Assembly (NCBI GenBank): GCA_015680685.1
Contig: MNCI01014292.1
Span: 358,433-422,432 of the forward strand
DNA: 64,000 bases
Direction: 5' to 3'
Origin: Gnetum montanum
Lineage: Eukaryota > Streptophyta > Gnetopsida > Gnetales > Gnetaceae
The translations under genes and the position numbers were made by a program. The notes beneath the pieces are model-generated. The model was not told the origin of the DNA and made no database searches. It saw nothing but the letters and a program-made list of their open reading frames with translations. Positions 24,151 through 37,476 of this stretch are shown here, piece by piece (position 1 is the first letter of the stretch; each line of letters starts with the position of its first letter).

Positions 24151-25078
24151 TGATGAGCAATGAGCTACTTGTATGCCCAACCATACGAATCACAAAGTGT
24201 TCATGCATAATTCAATCGAATTTTGTGAACCTTATTGTTTGAAGTGCACTAGCCCATTAGGAAGTGAATATAGCCTTTAGTTCAATCGTTGTCTTTCCAA
24301 TTATAGTTGTGACATTCATTGGTATGGTTAAGTGTAACTGAGGCATCCTATTTTTATCATTTTATGTTTTATAGTGTGGTGCTTGAAATGTAGATAAAAG
24401 GAATTTGATTAACTAATATTAATTAACTAATTAATTAGTATTTAAATAATCCTAATATAAGCATCTGATCCCACTTTTTTTACACATCCTAAACCCATGT
24501 ATCCATTGCTAGGTGACCAAGCATTACGTTGCTAGGTGTACTAAGCAATAACGTTATTAGGATTACTAAGCAAATATGTGTTACCCACAAAGCGGTTTTA
24601 CTTATGTTTGTAATCTTTCTATCTTAATTGCCTCATTAATGTAGTAACTGAAAAATATTTAATAACTAATGAAAAACATTTAATAAATAATTAAGAACAT
24701 TAAATGCATAAATAAAATAATTAATCTATGCAAAGTGCTACAAGGTTTATCAAAAAACTTGTCTTTATTACCGCCCACATTGTCGTGCTCAAATACAACA
24801 ATGCTCAAATAAAGATTTGAACACTCAATGACTCCTACTATGGGCACTCAAAGGAAAAATTGTAACTTTCAAATGGAAAAAATGCAAGAGCTCTACTGCA
24901 ACTATAATCTACTTATGCCATACATGTGACTGCAAGCATGTATTTATAGCTGACGCATGACACTATGTTGATGGGACCTTGTTGACACATGGTAAGATGC
25001 ATCAACTAGGCCTTGTCGATGAGGCCCAGTCAACAAGGCCATGTTGATGTGATGTAGCCAACTTAATGAAACTCATCA
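24151..25078 (-). repeat. E3 3' LTR
   Basis: 928 bp, TGATGAGCAA to ACTCATCA. The U3 array of GTCGAC-type palindromes (GATGCATCAACTAGGCC and variants) is at about 24965-25078. Confidence 0.88.
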
Positions 25079-25328
25079 TGGCCCCACAACTGAATGGAAA
25101 CTCATCCTTGAGTTCTATTACAAAATTGGAAAGCTATAGGATTATTGACTAACTTTTCTTCACAAAAAACAAATTGATTGACTTGACAAACAATGGAGTG
25201 TACGGATCAATACATTACAAAAAATGAAGATGTTCATGACATAAAATTAATCATCATGATTTAACTCTTCAATATTGAACAACATGTTCCTTGATGGTGT
25301 GAAGCTTGTTGGAGAAGATCAAATGGTC

Positions 25329-28163
25329 TTAGGTGGTGGTGGTTCTTAAGGCTCTGAGGGACCTTCACCAGCTTTACACACTAGTCGTGGTTGAGGTGGC
25401 TACCATTGTCCTACTACTACTACAACTTTAGGTAGGAGGTGGAAATCATCCAGTAGTGCTTTCATTTTCTCCTCCTTACTCCTAGGATCATGCACTGTCC
25501 ACGCATCTTCCCCAATGTGGGTTGGAATGGGCACATCCCAAGGACACAGGATTACTGGAAACAATCCTTTACATTGACAAACTAGGCAACAAACTATTTA
25601 CATTCAATGTTGAATGCCCTAATTATATCCTTTAGCTTCTGGAAGTCATTCATCTATCTAGCTTGGTTCTTAGCAATAGATCATTGATCATTGAATCATC
25701 CTCTAAGAACTTCAAGTTTAGTGTTAGCAATATCAAGCTTTTGCTTGATGTCCTCGTGGTGTTTGAACTCAACCTTGTATAGTAGATACAAGCTAGCCAC
25801 TTATTTTTCTAACTCTGATCATGACCATCTAGAAATCAGCATTGCCAAGTTTATGTAATGGAGATTGGCCAACTCCATGTACTCTGTCATCTCCTCCATT
25901 TTCAACTCCTTCAAGAGAATATCTACTTTGTTGTAGGTGTCAATCCCATCAAGGATGGGTTGCCACATCTCTCTTCCTTGCTAGAGTTGTTGGGAGGGTT
26001 TCATTCACTTTTTCTTTGCCATTTGGATTTATTTTTCATTTACTTCTTTTTGCAAATAAACTTGGTCCTTGTAGTGATTTTTCACTTTCTCAAATTTGAG
26101 AGCTTTGTTCTTCCAAGTGATGATCACGATGGTAGAATTTTGACACAAGGTGTGTACCTCCTCCATTGATAGATTGTAATTTTTTATGGCCAATTTTCTT
26201 AGTTCAGTATTTACCCTTGCAAGCTACTCCTGCTATTGACGAATGAATCTTGCATTTGATCTCTTTGAACATCAACATTTCATAGCCAATGATTTTGTGC
26301 AGCCAATGCTTCATTCTCTTGGTGCATCTAATTCAAGTCCTTTTTTATTGAGTACATTTCAGCTTCTACTATGGACTATTTAAAGATGGTCATTACTGCT
26401 TCCTTCTCAGCCTTTCGAAATTATTCTTGAAGCTATTTGATAGCTTCATCTCTTGTCACTACAAGTTTGAGGATTGCTTATTCTGCAAGTCGTGTACAAA
26501 GTTCAGTAACCTCCATCGTTAAGCATTGATTTTTCTCTTGGGCCATTTCTAGTTGCCCCTCTAAAATAATTCACCTACCCCTTGCATTTAGCAGCTTCGA
26601 CTGGGTTATGGTAATGTTCTCCAAAAGATCAAAGATTTCTAAATTCGGTTTCCTGATTCCTACCAGTTGTTTCAACAACTTTTCATGTTGAGCTACATCT
26701 AACTTCCTGCTGACTATGCCTATAGCAGCTACACATCTTAAAGTGAAAACATGTCTGGTAAAAATGCTACAGGTGCATTCAATGCTTCTACTACATGATC
26801 AACAACCACTTGTACCATTTTCTCCTACCCTTGATGCTACATCACCAAGATAGTTGCCTCTTCACCTTCCTCTAACCTCACTGAGAAAGTCCCAACATTC
26901 CTAGAGATTTCTAGGAATATATGATGTGTTGCTAATGATACCATCACCTTTTGAGCATTAGGATCTAACCTCAAAGGTAGTTGCGTCCTTTGGGGAGAGA
27001 AAATGGAACCACCCCTCTCCATATGGCTAATTGTTTGGGCCACATCATTAACGTGACTCATCGCTAGCTAATGCATAAATGGATCTATCCCACTTGTTTC
27101 TGCTTGTTACTCTTATTCACTCAAGAGCTATTCTTGGATTTTATGTAAATGCTCAATGGTTTTGTAGGCCTCAGATGTTATTTCCTAAGTGGGTGGTGGT
27201 GGCGATAGCTTCTCTTCTTGGGTTGTCGCTGGCATTTTATCATTCATGATTTCTAACCATGAAGCTAAGGGAGTGTGCGTAAGAGTGTCATTAGACTAGC
27301 AAACAATGTCTATCCTTTTACAAAGTTTTCTAATGAGGCATGGTCTTCCTTCCACGTTCATTTTCTTTAAAATATTTTTCAATCATCAAGTATAGTAGTT
27401 GTGGAAGGTTAATGGGGAACTTCCTACTTAGAGTAGTGCATGCTTAAGTAGAGAAAGCAGTCACCTTGCTTGGCCTCATTGTTGGATTGATGTGATAGGG
27501 TGCAATCTTGAAATAAATCTACTCGACCAATGTGAGCGCACCATACTCCTTACGGTTGACCTCATAACATTGCTGGGTCCACTCCCTCTTGGCCTCAAGA
27601 TCATCTTTTGTAGACAATTCAGGTAGTTGTGTTCCTATATCAAGCAACCCAAGTGCTTGTGCAATGGCTTCTACAAAGTAGAATACTTGAATTTCCTTGA
27701 TCTTGACAATGGACTCTAGGCTTTGGCTACTTCAGAAAAGATAGGTCTCTCCCATGTACCATTCTCCACTGGATGTGATGACTGGCCACATGGGAGAGAT
27801 CCACAATTATGTCCGTACAACCTCTGGAGCTTTGTCCAAAAATGGCCCAAAGTTGATCTCTTGAAGAACCAATCTTTGAATGTCTCAGGATCAAATGATG
27901 TCTAGGAAAGATTGAGTCAAAGTGACCTCAAGCCTTGGTGTGGGTCCAACTACTTCTCCTATTTTTGATTGTTTGGTTGGCACTTCTTCCTTTGGAATTT
28001 TTTAGACGGATTCCACTTTGGGCTCCTCCCAAAGAAGTTCTGTTGCATGGGTTTCCTTTGGTAGTTCTTGGCCTTGTTCTTGCTAGTCCCTTCTAACTCT
28101 AGGTCGTTTCTCTTGTGGGTGTGAGGATTCTCCTTCTTGCAAATGCTTTTGTTTGGGTGCCAT
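25329..28163 (-). pseudogene. E3 3' ORF, env-position (broken)
   Basis: ATG at 28161-28163 begins MAPKQKHLQEGESS; E5 has MAPKRG at the matching point. Reading frames shift, and pieces such as LTLVExIYFKIAPYH match E2. The long middle (about 25850-27050) is rich in heptad-like Leu/Glu/Lys and may form coiled coils. Remnants of a Pro-rich end (PPPP type) and TAA lie at 25329-25331. This is the extra ORF between integrase and the 3' LTR seen in Athila-like lineages. Its function is unknown and no membrane anchor is visible. Confidence 0.6.
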
Positions 28164-28626
28164 ATGTAATCACAATAAGACCATGGATTAGCAATCATTA
28201 TATAACCTTAAAAAAATTAGGATACCTTAACTCTTAAGGATAGTTACACTTGGCTAAGTGGTGATTATGGTGAATTTAATTAATCCAATTATCATTTACT
28301 TATGTATCATCATTAATAAATCATCTTGAAGGTAGTTGGAAGGATTAACTTATGAAAATGTTGATGTTTATATGTTGTTAAGGTTATTAAGCTTTTGGGG
28401 AAGTTAGAAAAATTTTCAAAAATTTTCATTGATTTTTTATCAGCAACCTTAAGGTTTGTGGCCCTTACGATAAAGATCTTACCTCCAATAAGCACAAGAT
28501 TGAAAAACAGAGTAATTTGGACAAATAGTTAGGAATTTATGAGCTCTAGAAAGTTTTGGGCTTTGAAAAATTGCAAAAACACCCCATGTGTTATGAGCAA
28601 ATGACAAAAATTCCCAAGTGTTCAGT

Positions 28627-28763
28627 GATATATATAGGATCTAAACACTACGTCAATGAGGCCTAGTTGATGAGGCCTCATTGACATGACTAGTTGTGTT
28701 GATGAGGCCTCATCAACATAGTCAACAACCACCATTGACTTGGTCAAACTTTGAAAATACAAG
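28627..28763 (-). promoter_or_regulatory. E3 internal promoter-like block
   Basis: Read on the minus strand, several GATGAGGCCTCATCAAC-type palindromes and the phrase CATTGACGTAGTG are followed by TATATATA (28629-28636), about 470 bp before the 3' ORF start. The E3 LTR has the same CACTACGTC (plus strand) and GGCCTCGTCGAC phrases in the same relation to its own TATA box. No R-U5 sequence follows. Confidence 0.55.
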
Positions 28764-29558
28764 GAATTTTTGGATGAAATTGGGATTAAATGAAAGCTCA
28801 AAAGACTAAGAATAGTATGAAAACATGAGAAGAGGGTGTTGAAGCTCATAAATTTTAAGAAATGGAGAAACCTTTATTTAGTGGATGAATGAAATGAAAG
28901 ATTAAGGAGTGCTGAGTAGTTTACACAATGGAAAATGTGAAAGATAGGATTGTAGCGATGTCAAAGGTAAGGAACCTTAACTAATCAAGCCAAGGGCTAT
29001 GCAAGTGGGTCCTCCCCATAGTAGACGCATGCCCTTTCTGCCCTTGCATAACCTAAACTATGGAGTCCATGGGCCCATAGTCGATTTAATGATCATGAAA
29101 AGTTAAAGACCAACCTAAAATAATCTACTTGAGAATCCCAACACATTAGACCAAGAAATAGAGCATAACATAGAATAAGATAGTGAGGTGAGTTATGGTA
29201 GCATGGATGGATGATGGAGAAGGTAGAATGGAGTTCCGAATTGAGGTTGTAAGAAGTCCCTTGTGGAATTTGTGGTTAAAATGACCTAGGAAGTTCCATC
29301 CTCAGTCTAGACCAAAACCATCCACTTTTAGTGACTTCACATCATCACTCTATGACCAATCCACTCACTCAAGACATAAGAGTGCTTCCACAAAACAACC
29401 ACCATTCTACAAAGAGAGGAAAAGAGAAGTAGGAAGTAAGAGAGAGAGGGCTTTATTTAGAGGATATCTTCAGGCATAAGTGCATGTCATACAAGTCTAA
29501 TAATTAATGCTTGTAGCCCATTTATTTGTTCAAGGGGTGTGCTTTGGATTCCTATTGT

Positions 29559-29603
<45 letters not shown>

Positions 29604-30385
29604 CATTTCTTTAGATGGGAACCACACCATGCAATGACGTTATTTGAATTCCTATTAATGGTTGGTGTGGAACGGTAAGAAGTTCATGAAAAGCACTCAA
29701 GAGCTCAAGCAAGAAGAAAAAGATAAAGAGTATTGAGTCCCCTTGAAGTCACACCCTTTACAAACCTTTGAATCCTTCCTAATTCCAAAACTACCAAGGT
29801 CATTGATTGATTAAAATTTTCTTTAATGGAAGGGACCTCAAATTTCCAAAACAAGGAAAACCATAGAGTTCATTAAATGGGTAGATGATGTGGACTCACT
29901 ACCTATTCCATGAAAAATAAACCATGTCAAAGTCATTAGACTCATAATTCAAAAATAGAAACCATAAATCAACAATCACACATTAAGCATAAACTAATCA
30001 TCATTAGTAAACAGCCATAGTGGCATTGTGTCTTGTGACAATAAAGCAAATTTATTAACAACAATAAGAAAATATCACACTTAAATAAAAAAATAAAGTA
30101 AAAAATGTAAGAAAATGTAAAATAGTCAAGAAGATTTAAAGGTACTAAAGATGGTGTAAATTAGAAAAATTCAAAAATCAAAGATTTGTAAAATCAAAAA
30201 CATGAAAAAAATGTAGAAAAACTAAGAGGCCAATTTTATGGTCAGCACGGATGGCCATCTCCCCAACAATTGAGTTGGAAGGAGGAGATATGAAAAATAG
30301 AATGTGGTTGTCCATTCATTAAGGTGATATTTACACTATCCTATCTTAGTTTGAGGAAAGGCTTCACTTGTTGGATGTTGACCAA
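28764..30385 (-). other. E3 non-coding tail after pol
   Basis: No gene. Blocks are shared with the tails of E1 and E4. It holds an (AC)n run at 29564-29602. Confidence 0.65.
29564..29602. repeat. (AC)n microsatellite
   Basis: Uninterrupted AC run in the E3 tail. Confidence 0.95.
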
Positions 30386-33300
30386 CTACTTCTTATTTGG
30401 ATAGTTAGGTTTGTAGATCAACATGGTCCCAGAGGGAAAGGTTTGATCAATTATATAAGGTCCCTCCCACAATGTTTGAAATTTTTTCATTTGGGAGACA
30501 TCTGTAGGGTTCCAGCAAAGAACCTTATCTCCTAGTTGAACTTTTACTTTCGTGATTCTAAGGTTATGACGTTGCTTACTAAATGCCTTCTTCACCTCAT
30601 TCAAGGATTGGGCCACTAATCAATTTTTTTCTAACACATTCAGATTGATCAATCTTTCCTTCTATGTTAGACTTAGGTCAAGGTTTAGATCATAGGCTAT
30701 TGAGAGTGTATGGAGCTCAGATTGGATTGGGAGTGTTGGAAGTTTATTGTACACTAACTCATAGGAAGAATAGCCAATATGAAGTTTCCAAGTTAAATGA
30801 TAAGTCTAGAGAGCATCATTAAGTTTTGTACTATAGTCCTTCTTATATTTGCTAATGGTCCACATTAGTATTTTTGTAATCTCCCGATTAGTTACCTCTG
30901 CTTGACCATTGGCTTTGGGGATGGTAAGGTGTTGTTAATTTATGTTCTGCCCCTATGTGTTACATTAATTTTCTAAATGTGACACCTATGAAATGAGTTC
31001 CATTATAAAAATTTAGTGAACATGAAACCCCAAACCTATTCATAATATTCTTTTGTATAAATTTGGTAGTAGTGGATGATGTACAATCAATAATGGCTAC
31101 CTCTTCTTCCCATTTTGTATAGTATTCAACTATTATTATAATATACACATTTCCATTGGACATGGGTGTGATGGAACCCATGAAGTTAATGCCCCATATG
31201 TCGAAGGTTCTAGTGGTTGAATCCACTGTTGAGGAATTTCCATGCAAGTAGTAATCCCCTCATCACATTAACAACATTCACAAGATTTGATGAACTGGTG
31301 GACATCCCTAAAGATTGTAGGCCAATAATATCCTACCATTAGGATTTTTATGGTTGTGCATCTCCATGCATAGTGGCCTCCACAAGGTCCTTCATGAGCA
31401 TCTTGGAGAATGCCTAGTTGATCTTTATGAAGGACACACCAACAAATTAGGCCATCGGCACATACCTTGTAGAGGTGTTCATTGATTTCCATAAAGTATT
31501 TGGCCCAATGAAGAAATTGTTACTTTTTTCTAAAATCCAAGTCTTGTGACATCTCTTGAGTGAGAAGATATGTGAGTATGTCATTATACCATTTTTTTCA
31601 GGTGTTTATTCACTTATTACTCTATTAAAGAGGAGTTCATCTAGAAACTAATCAGAGAGTAGGCTCTCCTCCTCTTTGTTATTCCATCTTAAGTAAGAGA
31701 GGTGGTTAGAAACTACATTCTTAGTTCCTTTTCAATCTACCATAGTGAGATCAAATTCCTACAATATCACAATCCATCATATAACATAAGGGCTCACCAT
31801 CATCTTATTCATGAGGAAGTAAATTGCACTGTGATCCATATGCATAAATACTTTGTAACTAAGCACATGGTGCTTAAACTTTTCTAGCACATACACCACT
31901 ATCATTAATTCTTTCTCCATGGTGATGTAATTTAACTATGCCCCCACAATACTTTTACTAGGGTAATAGATGTATTATGGATGTTTCTTATCATTCATCT
32001 GTGTGAGCATAGCTCCCAAGGTGTAGTTAGATGCATCTGTCATGATGTGGAAAGGTCTGGATCAACCTAGTGCTTGTAGAATTGGTGTTTCTACAAGTTT
32101 CTCCTCTAATTGTTGGAATGCATGTTCACATTCCTTAGTCCAAATGAAAGGTGCATCTTTCTTTGTAAGCTCTACCAACAACTTTGCAATCTTAGACAAA
32201 TTCTTAATAAATTTCCAATAGTAGACAGTGTGTCCAAGAAATGACCGAACATATTTAATGATCTCTAGTTGATGTGTTATTCCTTGAATGACCCTTATTT
32301 TTTCTGAGTCTACCTTAATGGATCTACCTCAATCCCTTTTTGTGAAATTTTTTGCCCTATCACAATGTCTTCTTGGACCATGAGATGGCTCTTTTGCTAG
32401 TTGATCCATAAATTTGTCTTAACACATCTCTTCAACACTTATACAAGCTGATCCAAGGCTTGCTCAAATGTAGCTCCATAGGTGAAAAAGTCATCCATGA
32501 AGACTTCAACACCACTAGCAATTTTCTATTGGAAGATACTAAGGACCAAGCATTGAAATGTTACAAGGGCATTGCATAGACTAAATGGCATCTTACAGTA
32601 TGTAAAATTCCCCCAAGGACTTGTGAATGTTGCCTTGGCCTAGTCTTCTAGTGAAATTTGGATTTTTTTATAGCCACTATAAACATCTAAAAAGCTATAA
32701 TAACAATGCCTAGATATGGTGTCTAGCACTTGGTCTACAAATGGAAAAGGAAAGTGATCCTTAAATGTTGCCATATTCAATAGCCTGAAGTCAATGTAGG
32801 CCTACCATTTGCCACCTTCTTTGGTACTATTATGAGTAGCCTAATCCACTTACTATCCCCAACTAGATAGATGAACCCTACCTTGAGGAGTTGCTCTATC
32901 TCCTCCTTGACAATTTTCTTCAATTTGGGGTTTAGCCATCTCTGTAGCTACCTCCTAGGCTTCATGGCCTAGTTGGTGTATATGTGATGTTGGCATATCC
33001 TTGGATTAATTCTAGTTAGCTAGGGATATGACCAAGCAAAGGCTATTGACCATTTGTTCACCACTTTCAACAACTTCTCTTTTTTCTTTGGAGCAAGTTT
33101 AGCATTAATGATGACTAGTTTATCATTCTTTAAAATGCATACTCCATACCAGCCGGTAAATTTTTTAGTTCTAAGGGCTCTTGCTTGAAGTGATCAGGGA
33201 TCTCCAACTTCCCCCAATAGTTATCATCATCTTCATCAAAGAGTTGAAAATGGACTTATTTAATTTTGTTCATGCCTTCAACATATGAATAAGTTAAAAT

Positions 33301-33981
33301 CTCAATTGGTTTCATGCATATTATGCTTCTATCAAAATTAGTTATCAGCCACTATGTGCCCTCCTATTATGTGGCTACTATGTACAGACACCGTTGAATA
33401 TTAATTTCTTCTGCACATTGATTGCATGCCCTAATGTATGTGCTTTTGATGGACCAAATCTTTTGCACACAATTGCACTCATTATCATTGTATGCGATGC
33501 ATGGAATATGCTTCCTCTTAATTATTTCTAACTCATTTTTCTTAGATATTTTGAGAGATAAGTCCATTATACCCATTCACACATCAACTGTGCTTAACCA
33601 AGCCATTCCCATGATGATGGGGAAGTCATTTTTGAAGTTGTCAACCTTGATTACTAGAAAATCAGCAAGATAGGACCACCCAAAAACTATGATGACAATG
33701 TTCTCTACTAATCCCAAAGGGATAGTAATCAAATAATCTACTAATTCTAGATGGATGTTGCTCTTCTTAAGAGGTGGTAGGTTCTAAGCCTTGTACATAT
33801 CATGGGAGATGAGGTTAACTCCAAAACCAAAGTCAAGAAGAGCCTTGCATGGTTCTTGTCTAGTAATCTGTAGATAAATGAGTGGACTTCCTAGATGAGA
33901 TCTCTTTGTAGGAAGATTTCCAACCTTGATCCAATCAAAAACAACATTAGCTAGCATTACAGTGTATATCCTAGGTGGCAC
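30386..33981 (-). pseudogene. E3 pol: PR-RT-RH-IN with C-terminal module (broken)
   Basis: The protease segment ALLDFGFGVNLIS (33784-33981) has lost the Ser of the usual DSG. RT keeps YSFLDVYSGYKK (near 32680) and VFMDDF (near 32500). The integrase zinc region has LQDAHEGPCGGHY and CECC (31268-31492). The catalytic core at 30960-31247 reads WGINFMG (Asp to Asn) and YNGTHF (Asp to Tyr), so it is inactive. A C-terminal module LWEGPYII is in 30386-30616. All parts lie on the minus strand in Ty3 order, with frequent stops. Confidence 0.88.
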
Positions 33982-34635
33982 TTACTTTGAAGGGAAGTTA
34001 AAGGTATTTGATGTAAAGGATGAGGGTGATGGACATGTAGGAGGATCAACCAAATTAGGTTGTGAGGGTTGGAGAGGACTGTTAGGCCAAAAGAAAGGTC
34101 ATTTCCTTAATCAATTATCTAGACCACTTCGTTGAAAAACTAGTAGTGAGTGTATAGCCCTTGTAGCATTTCATTATTGTGGCTATGGAGGAATCTCACC
34201 CTACATAGGTAGAGCTAGAGGTAATTGGGTTGAAGGTGGAGGTGTAGGTGTATAGGGATGTGAAAAATGATAAGTATATGGATATGGGTTTTTTCCTTGA
34301 GTAGATGGTGAATATCTTTGGTGATACTCTAGAGGGAAATAATGTTGCTAGAATGATGTATGGGTTGCAGAACTCCTAGGGGAGATGGGTTACTAAACAT
34401 AGTACTCATATGGATCTGGTTTCTTATAAGGGTACTACTGCCTTGGTGGTGGCATTTCCCATGATTATGGTTGGTACCACTATTGGTATTATTCATAAGG
34501 TTGTGGAGGAGTTCCACTTGGGTAGTAAGCTTGTTGTTGTTGGTGGAACTTCTTTAGATTGCCTTGAGGGTAAGGGAATCATCTTGAAGCTTGCCTACAT
34601 GCTAGGTGAGAATTCAATACGTACACTCTAGACTC

Positions 34636-36433
34636 TTATAAGTGTAACACCATAGGGTAACATCCCTTTAGATGTTCGTATTGGCATATGTCACATTTAG
34701 TTTCATCATCAGAGTCAAACTCCACAACTTTCTCTACTACCGCAGCTTTTCCCTTACCTCTTTGGTAGGCACGTTCAACTTCTTTTGACCTCTTACGATT
34801 ACAATCACTATTTTGTTCTTTGGCTTCTTCAGAAATCTTTAAAGTAGTTTGAAATTTTTCATCCAAAGAGTCCCATAACTTGTCAACCTTGGCCAAAATG
34901 TCAAAAACAAATTTTTGGATAGGCAAGGTTTTTCTATTCACCACTTCATCTAGTGGTGACTCCTCCTCATCACAAAATCGAACCTCTTGTTTTCTAATGG
35001 AAAAGTTCCTATTATACTCTTCAACACTTTCCCTTTTTTATAGCTCACCTTCTTCTTTTGCTACCTAATTAATTAACCTTTGGATCTAATAAGCTCTCAA
35101 TTACGATAATCTTCCTTGGGCATACACTCTAAGGGTTCTTCTTATTTTTGCTCTAAGCCCATCTATGATTTGGTGAGGTTGTTCCCTCTGAGAATAACCA
35201 TGGTCAAGGCATCAATGTAACAGTGAATAGTAGCAGCCCATGGTAGCTTCCAAGGGTTCATGTGCTCCTTATTTCTAGCCTTGGATTTTCCTTCTCAAAT
35301 TAGACACTTTGGAGTACATCTAGTATTTGTCATTAAACAGCTCTAACATGGTCCTCCATCTTTGGATAGATTCTTGTTCTAAAGATTGGTACCAACTTAT
35401 AGCTTCCTTAATGAGTGTCCTTATTAAAAGCTTGAGTTTCTGCCACTCACTCTCTATGTTTTGTAAGGCACAGGCATCTTGAAAAGCTTGTAGATGTGTT
35501 TGGGGATCAAAATTGTATCTCCCCTCAAATCTTGAAATATTGTTCATACCTAGATGTTTGATTTGTCTATCCTTCATATGCCTAGTTGGGATTTTCATTG
35601 CCTCTGCAATGTTGAGCATGCTTCAAGTCACCAATAGAGGTTCATCATCATTGCTACATTGATGACACCAATGATGGTTTTGGCCACCCCTTCGATTTTG
35701 GTGGCCTTCATGGTCAATACTGTTTCACTGATCACCTTCATCATGGTTCTTTCGATGGTGGCTTTTAGGAGAATTGTCAGATGAAGAGGAATGTTCGAAA
35801 TCAAATGAAGAGGATGAAGAGGAAGGTGGACTACCACCACCACCGTAGTGTCTACCACCACTCTTAAGTTTATTACAATCACCATCCTTAGATCCCTTAG
35901 TGTTGTGGTGTTTTCCCAAGTCCCTACCTTGGCTATCACTCTTTCCTAAATCCAGTTTATGAATAGTCAGTCATAGAGTTAGGTTCACACCCTTGCCATC
36001 TGTAACAAGGGGTGGAGAATCTTAATGTTGAGAACCTTCCAAGGGAGGATCCTCATTGTCATCTTGGTGTAGTATGAATAAGGGATAGGTGTCATGTTTT
36101 CCCTTTGTAGCTTCATGGAGTTTCTCTTGATGTTGATCTCATTTGCATTATGTTTCAGTGGGATAATAGTTTTGAGTGTCACAACCATCCACAACATATT
36201 CTTCATGAAGATCTACTATGCCCAACTTCTTAAGGATTTTGGATAACATCCCAAGCATAGATCTATCGGGGGGCAAGAAGATGTTGCCCTCCATATCACA
36301 CCATCACATTTGTTCATCCTGATGTAGGATGAAGGTGAAATTTGGCACAAACTCATCTAGATGAGTGTATAGCACCTTGCATTCTTGTGGGACTTATGGT
36401 TTGGTATCCTTGTGCTTGCAAGAAGAAGAAGAA
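34636..36433 (-). pseudogene. E3 gag (broken)
   Basis: The start codon appears mutated (ATT near 36433). A His/Ser-rich N-terminal part is followed by the core GRYNFDPQTHLQAFQDAC in 35320-35619, then KVDKLWDSLDEKFQ and the knuckle CDICQYEHLKGCYP, ending at a TAA at 34636. Frames are interrupted. Confidence 0.8.
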
Positions 36434-36557
36434 ATTTTTCAAAATAAAATAAATTTATTAGTGTTCTTTTATAGTGGGAATGATATTGACCTTGAGGTTC
36501 ATACAACGATATTAATGGTATTCACCTAAATCTAAATAGTGCACATTCCACAACAAA

Positions 36558-36575
36558 GTCCTTGGCAATGGCATC
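36558..36575 (-). other. E3 primer binding site (decayed)
   Basis: Minus strand TGATGCCATTGCCAAGGA next to the 5' LTR, the tRNA-Asp type with several G to A or C to T changes. Confidence 0.6.
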
Positions 36576-36577
36576 AA

Positions 36578-37476
36578 TGATGAGGGGCGAGGTACCCCTA
36601 TGTTCAACCATACAAATCACAAAGCGTTCATGTGCAATCTGGTCGAATTCCATGGACTTTATTTTTTCAATGCACTAGCCCTTTAGAAAATGAATCTAGC
36701 CTTAGGGTCAATTGTTGTCTTCCCAATTACACTTGTGACATTCGTTGGTATGGTTAAGTGTAACTGAGGCATCTAATTTTTATCATTTTATGTTTTATAG
36801 TTGGGTGCTCAAAGTGTAGATAAAAGGAATTTGATTAACTAATATAAATTAATTAATTAACTAATATTTAACTAATCCTAACATAAGCATCTGATCCCAC
36901 TTGTTGTACATGTCCTAAACCCACGTATCCATTGCTAGGTGTACCAAGCAATAACATTACTAGGATTACCAAGTGAATACATGTTATGCTCGAAGCGGTG
37001 ATACTTATGTGTGTAATCTTTCTATCTTAATTGCCTCATTAATGTAGTAACTAAAAAATATTTAATAACTAATGAAAAAAATTTAATAAATAATTGAGAA
37101 CATTAAATGCATCAATAAAATAGCTAATCTATCCAAAGTGCTGCAAGGTTTATTAGATAGCTCATCTTTATTTCCGCACACACTATCGTGCTTAAGTACA
37201 ACAATGCTTGAATAAAGATATGTACCCTCAATGACTCCTACTATAGGCACTTGAAGAAAAAATTCTAACTTTCAAATGGAAAAGATGTAAGAGCTTCACT
37301 ACAACTACAATCTACTTATGCCATAAATGTTGCTGCAAGCGTGTATTTATACCTGACACATGGCACTACGTCGATGGGGCCTCGTCGACCCATGGTAAGA
37401 TGTGTTAACTAGGCCTCATTGACGAGGCCCAGTCAACAAGGCCTCGTCGACACAAACAACTTAATGTGACTCATCA
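36578..37476 (-). repeat. E3 5' LTR
   Basis: 899 bp. U3 (37365-37476) keeps GGCCTCGTCGAC palindromes with CpG better preserved than in the 3' LTR. TATA lies at about 37345. Confidence 0.88.

Larger units (their letters stand above)
24151..37476 (-). mobile_element. E3: largest Ty3/gypsy element, pol plus 3' ORF
   Basis: 13.3 kb on the minus strand. LTRs are 24151-25078 and 36578-37476, with target duplications CGAGG (24146-24150) and AGAGG (37477-37481), one mismatch. The order is LTR, primer site, gag, protease, RT-RH-IN with C-terminal module, untranslated tail, internal promoter-like block, 3' ORF, polypurine tract, LTR. It is the most complete architecture in the window but all genes carry stops or lost catalytic residues. 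Confidence 0.9.

Noticed and set aside
25842-26169. Two overlapping plus-strand ORFs of 85-103 codons
   Set aside because: Complement of the broken E3 3' ORF; no domain, and the element reads on the minus strand.
28627-28763. Nested solo LTR inside E3
   Set aside because: Considered for the motif array, but no TG...CA ends, target duplication or R-U5 sequence follow, and E2 has the same layout at the same place.
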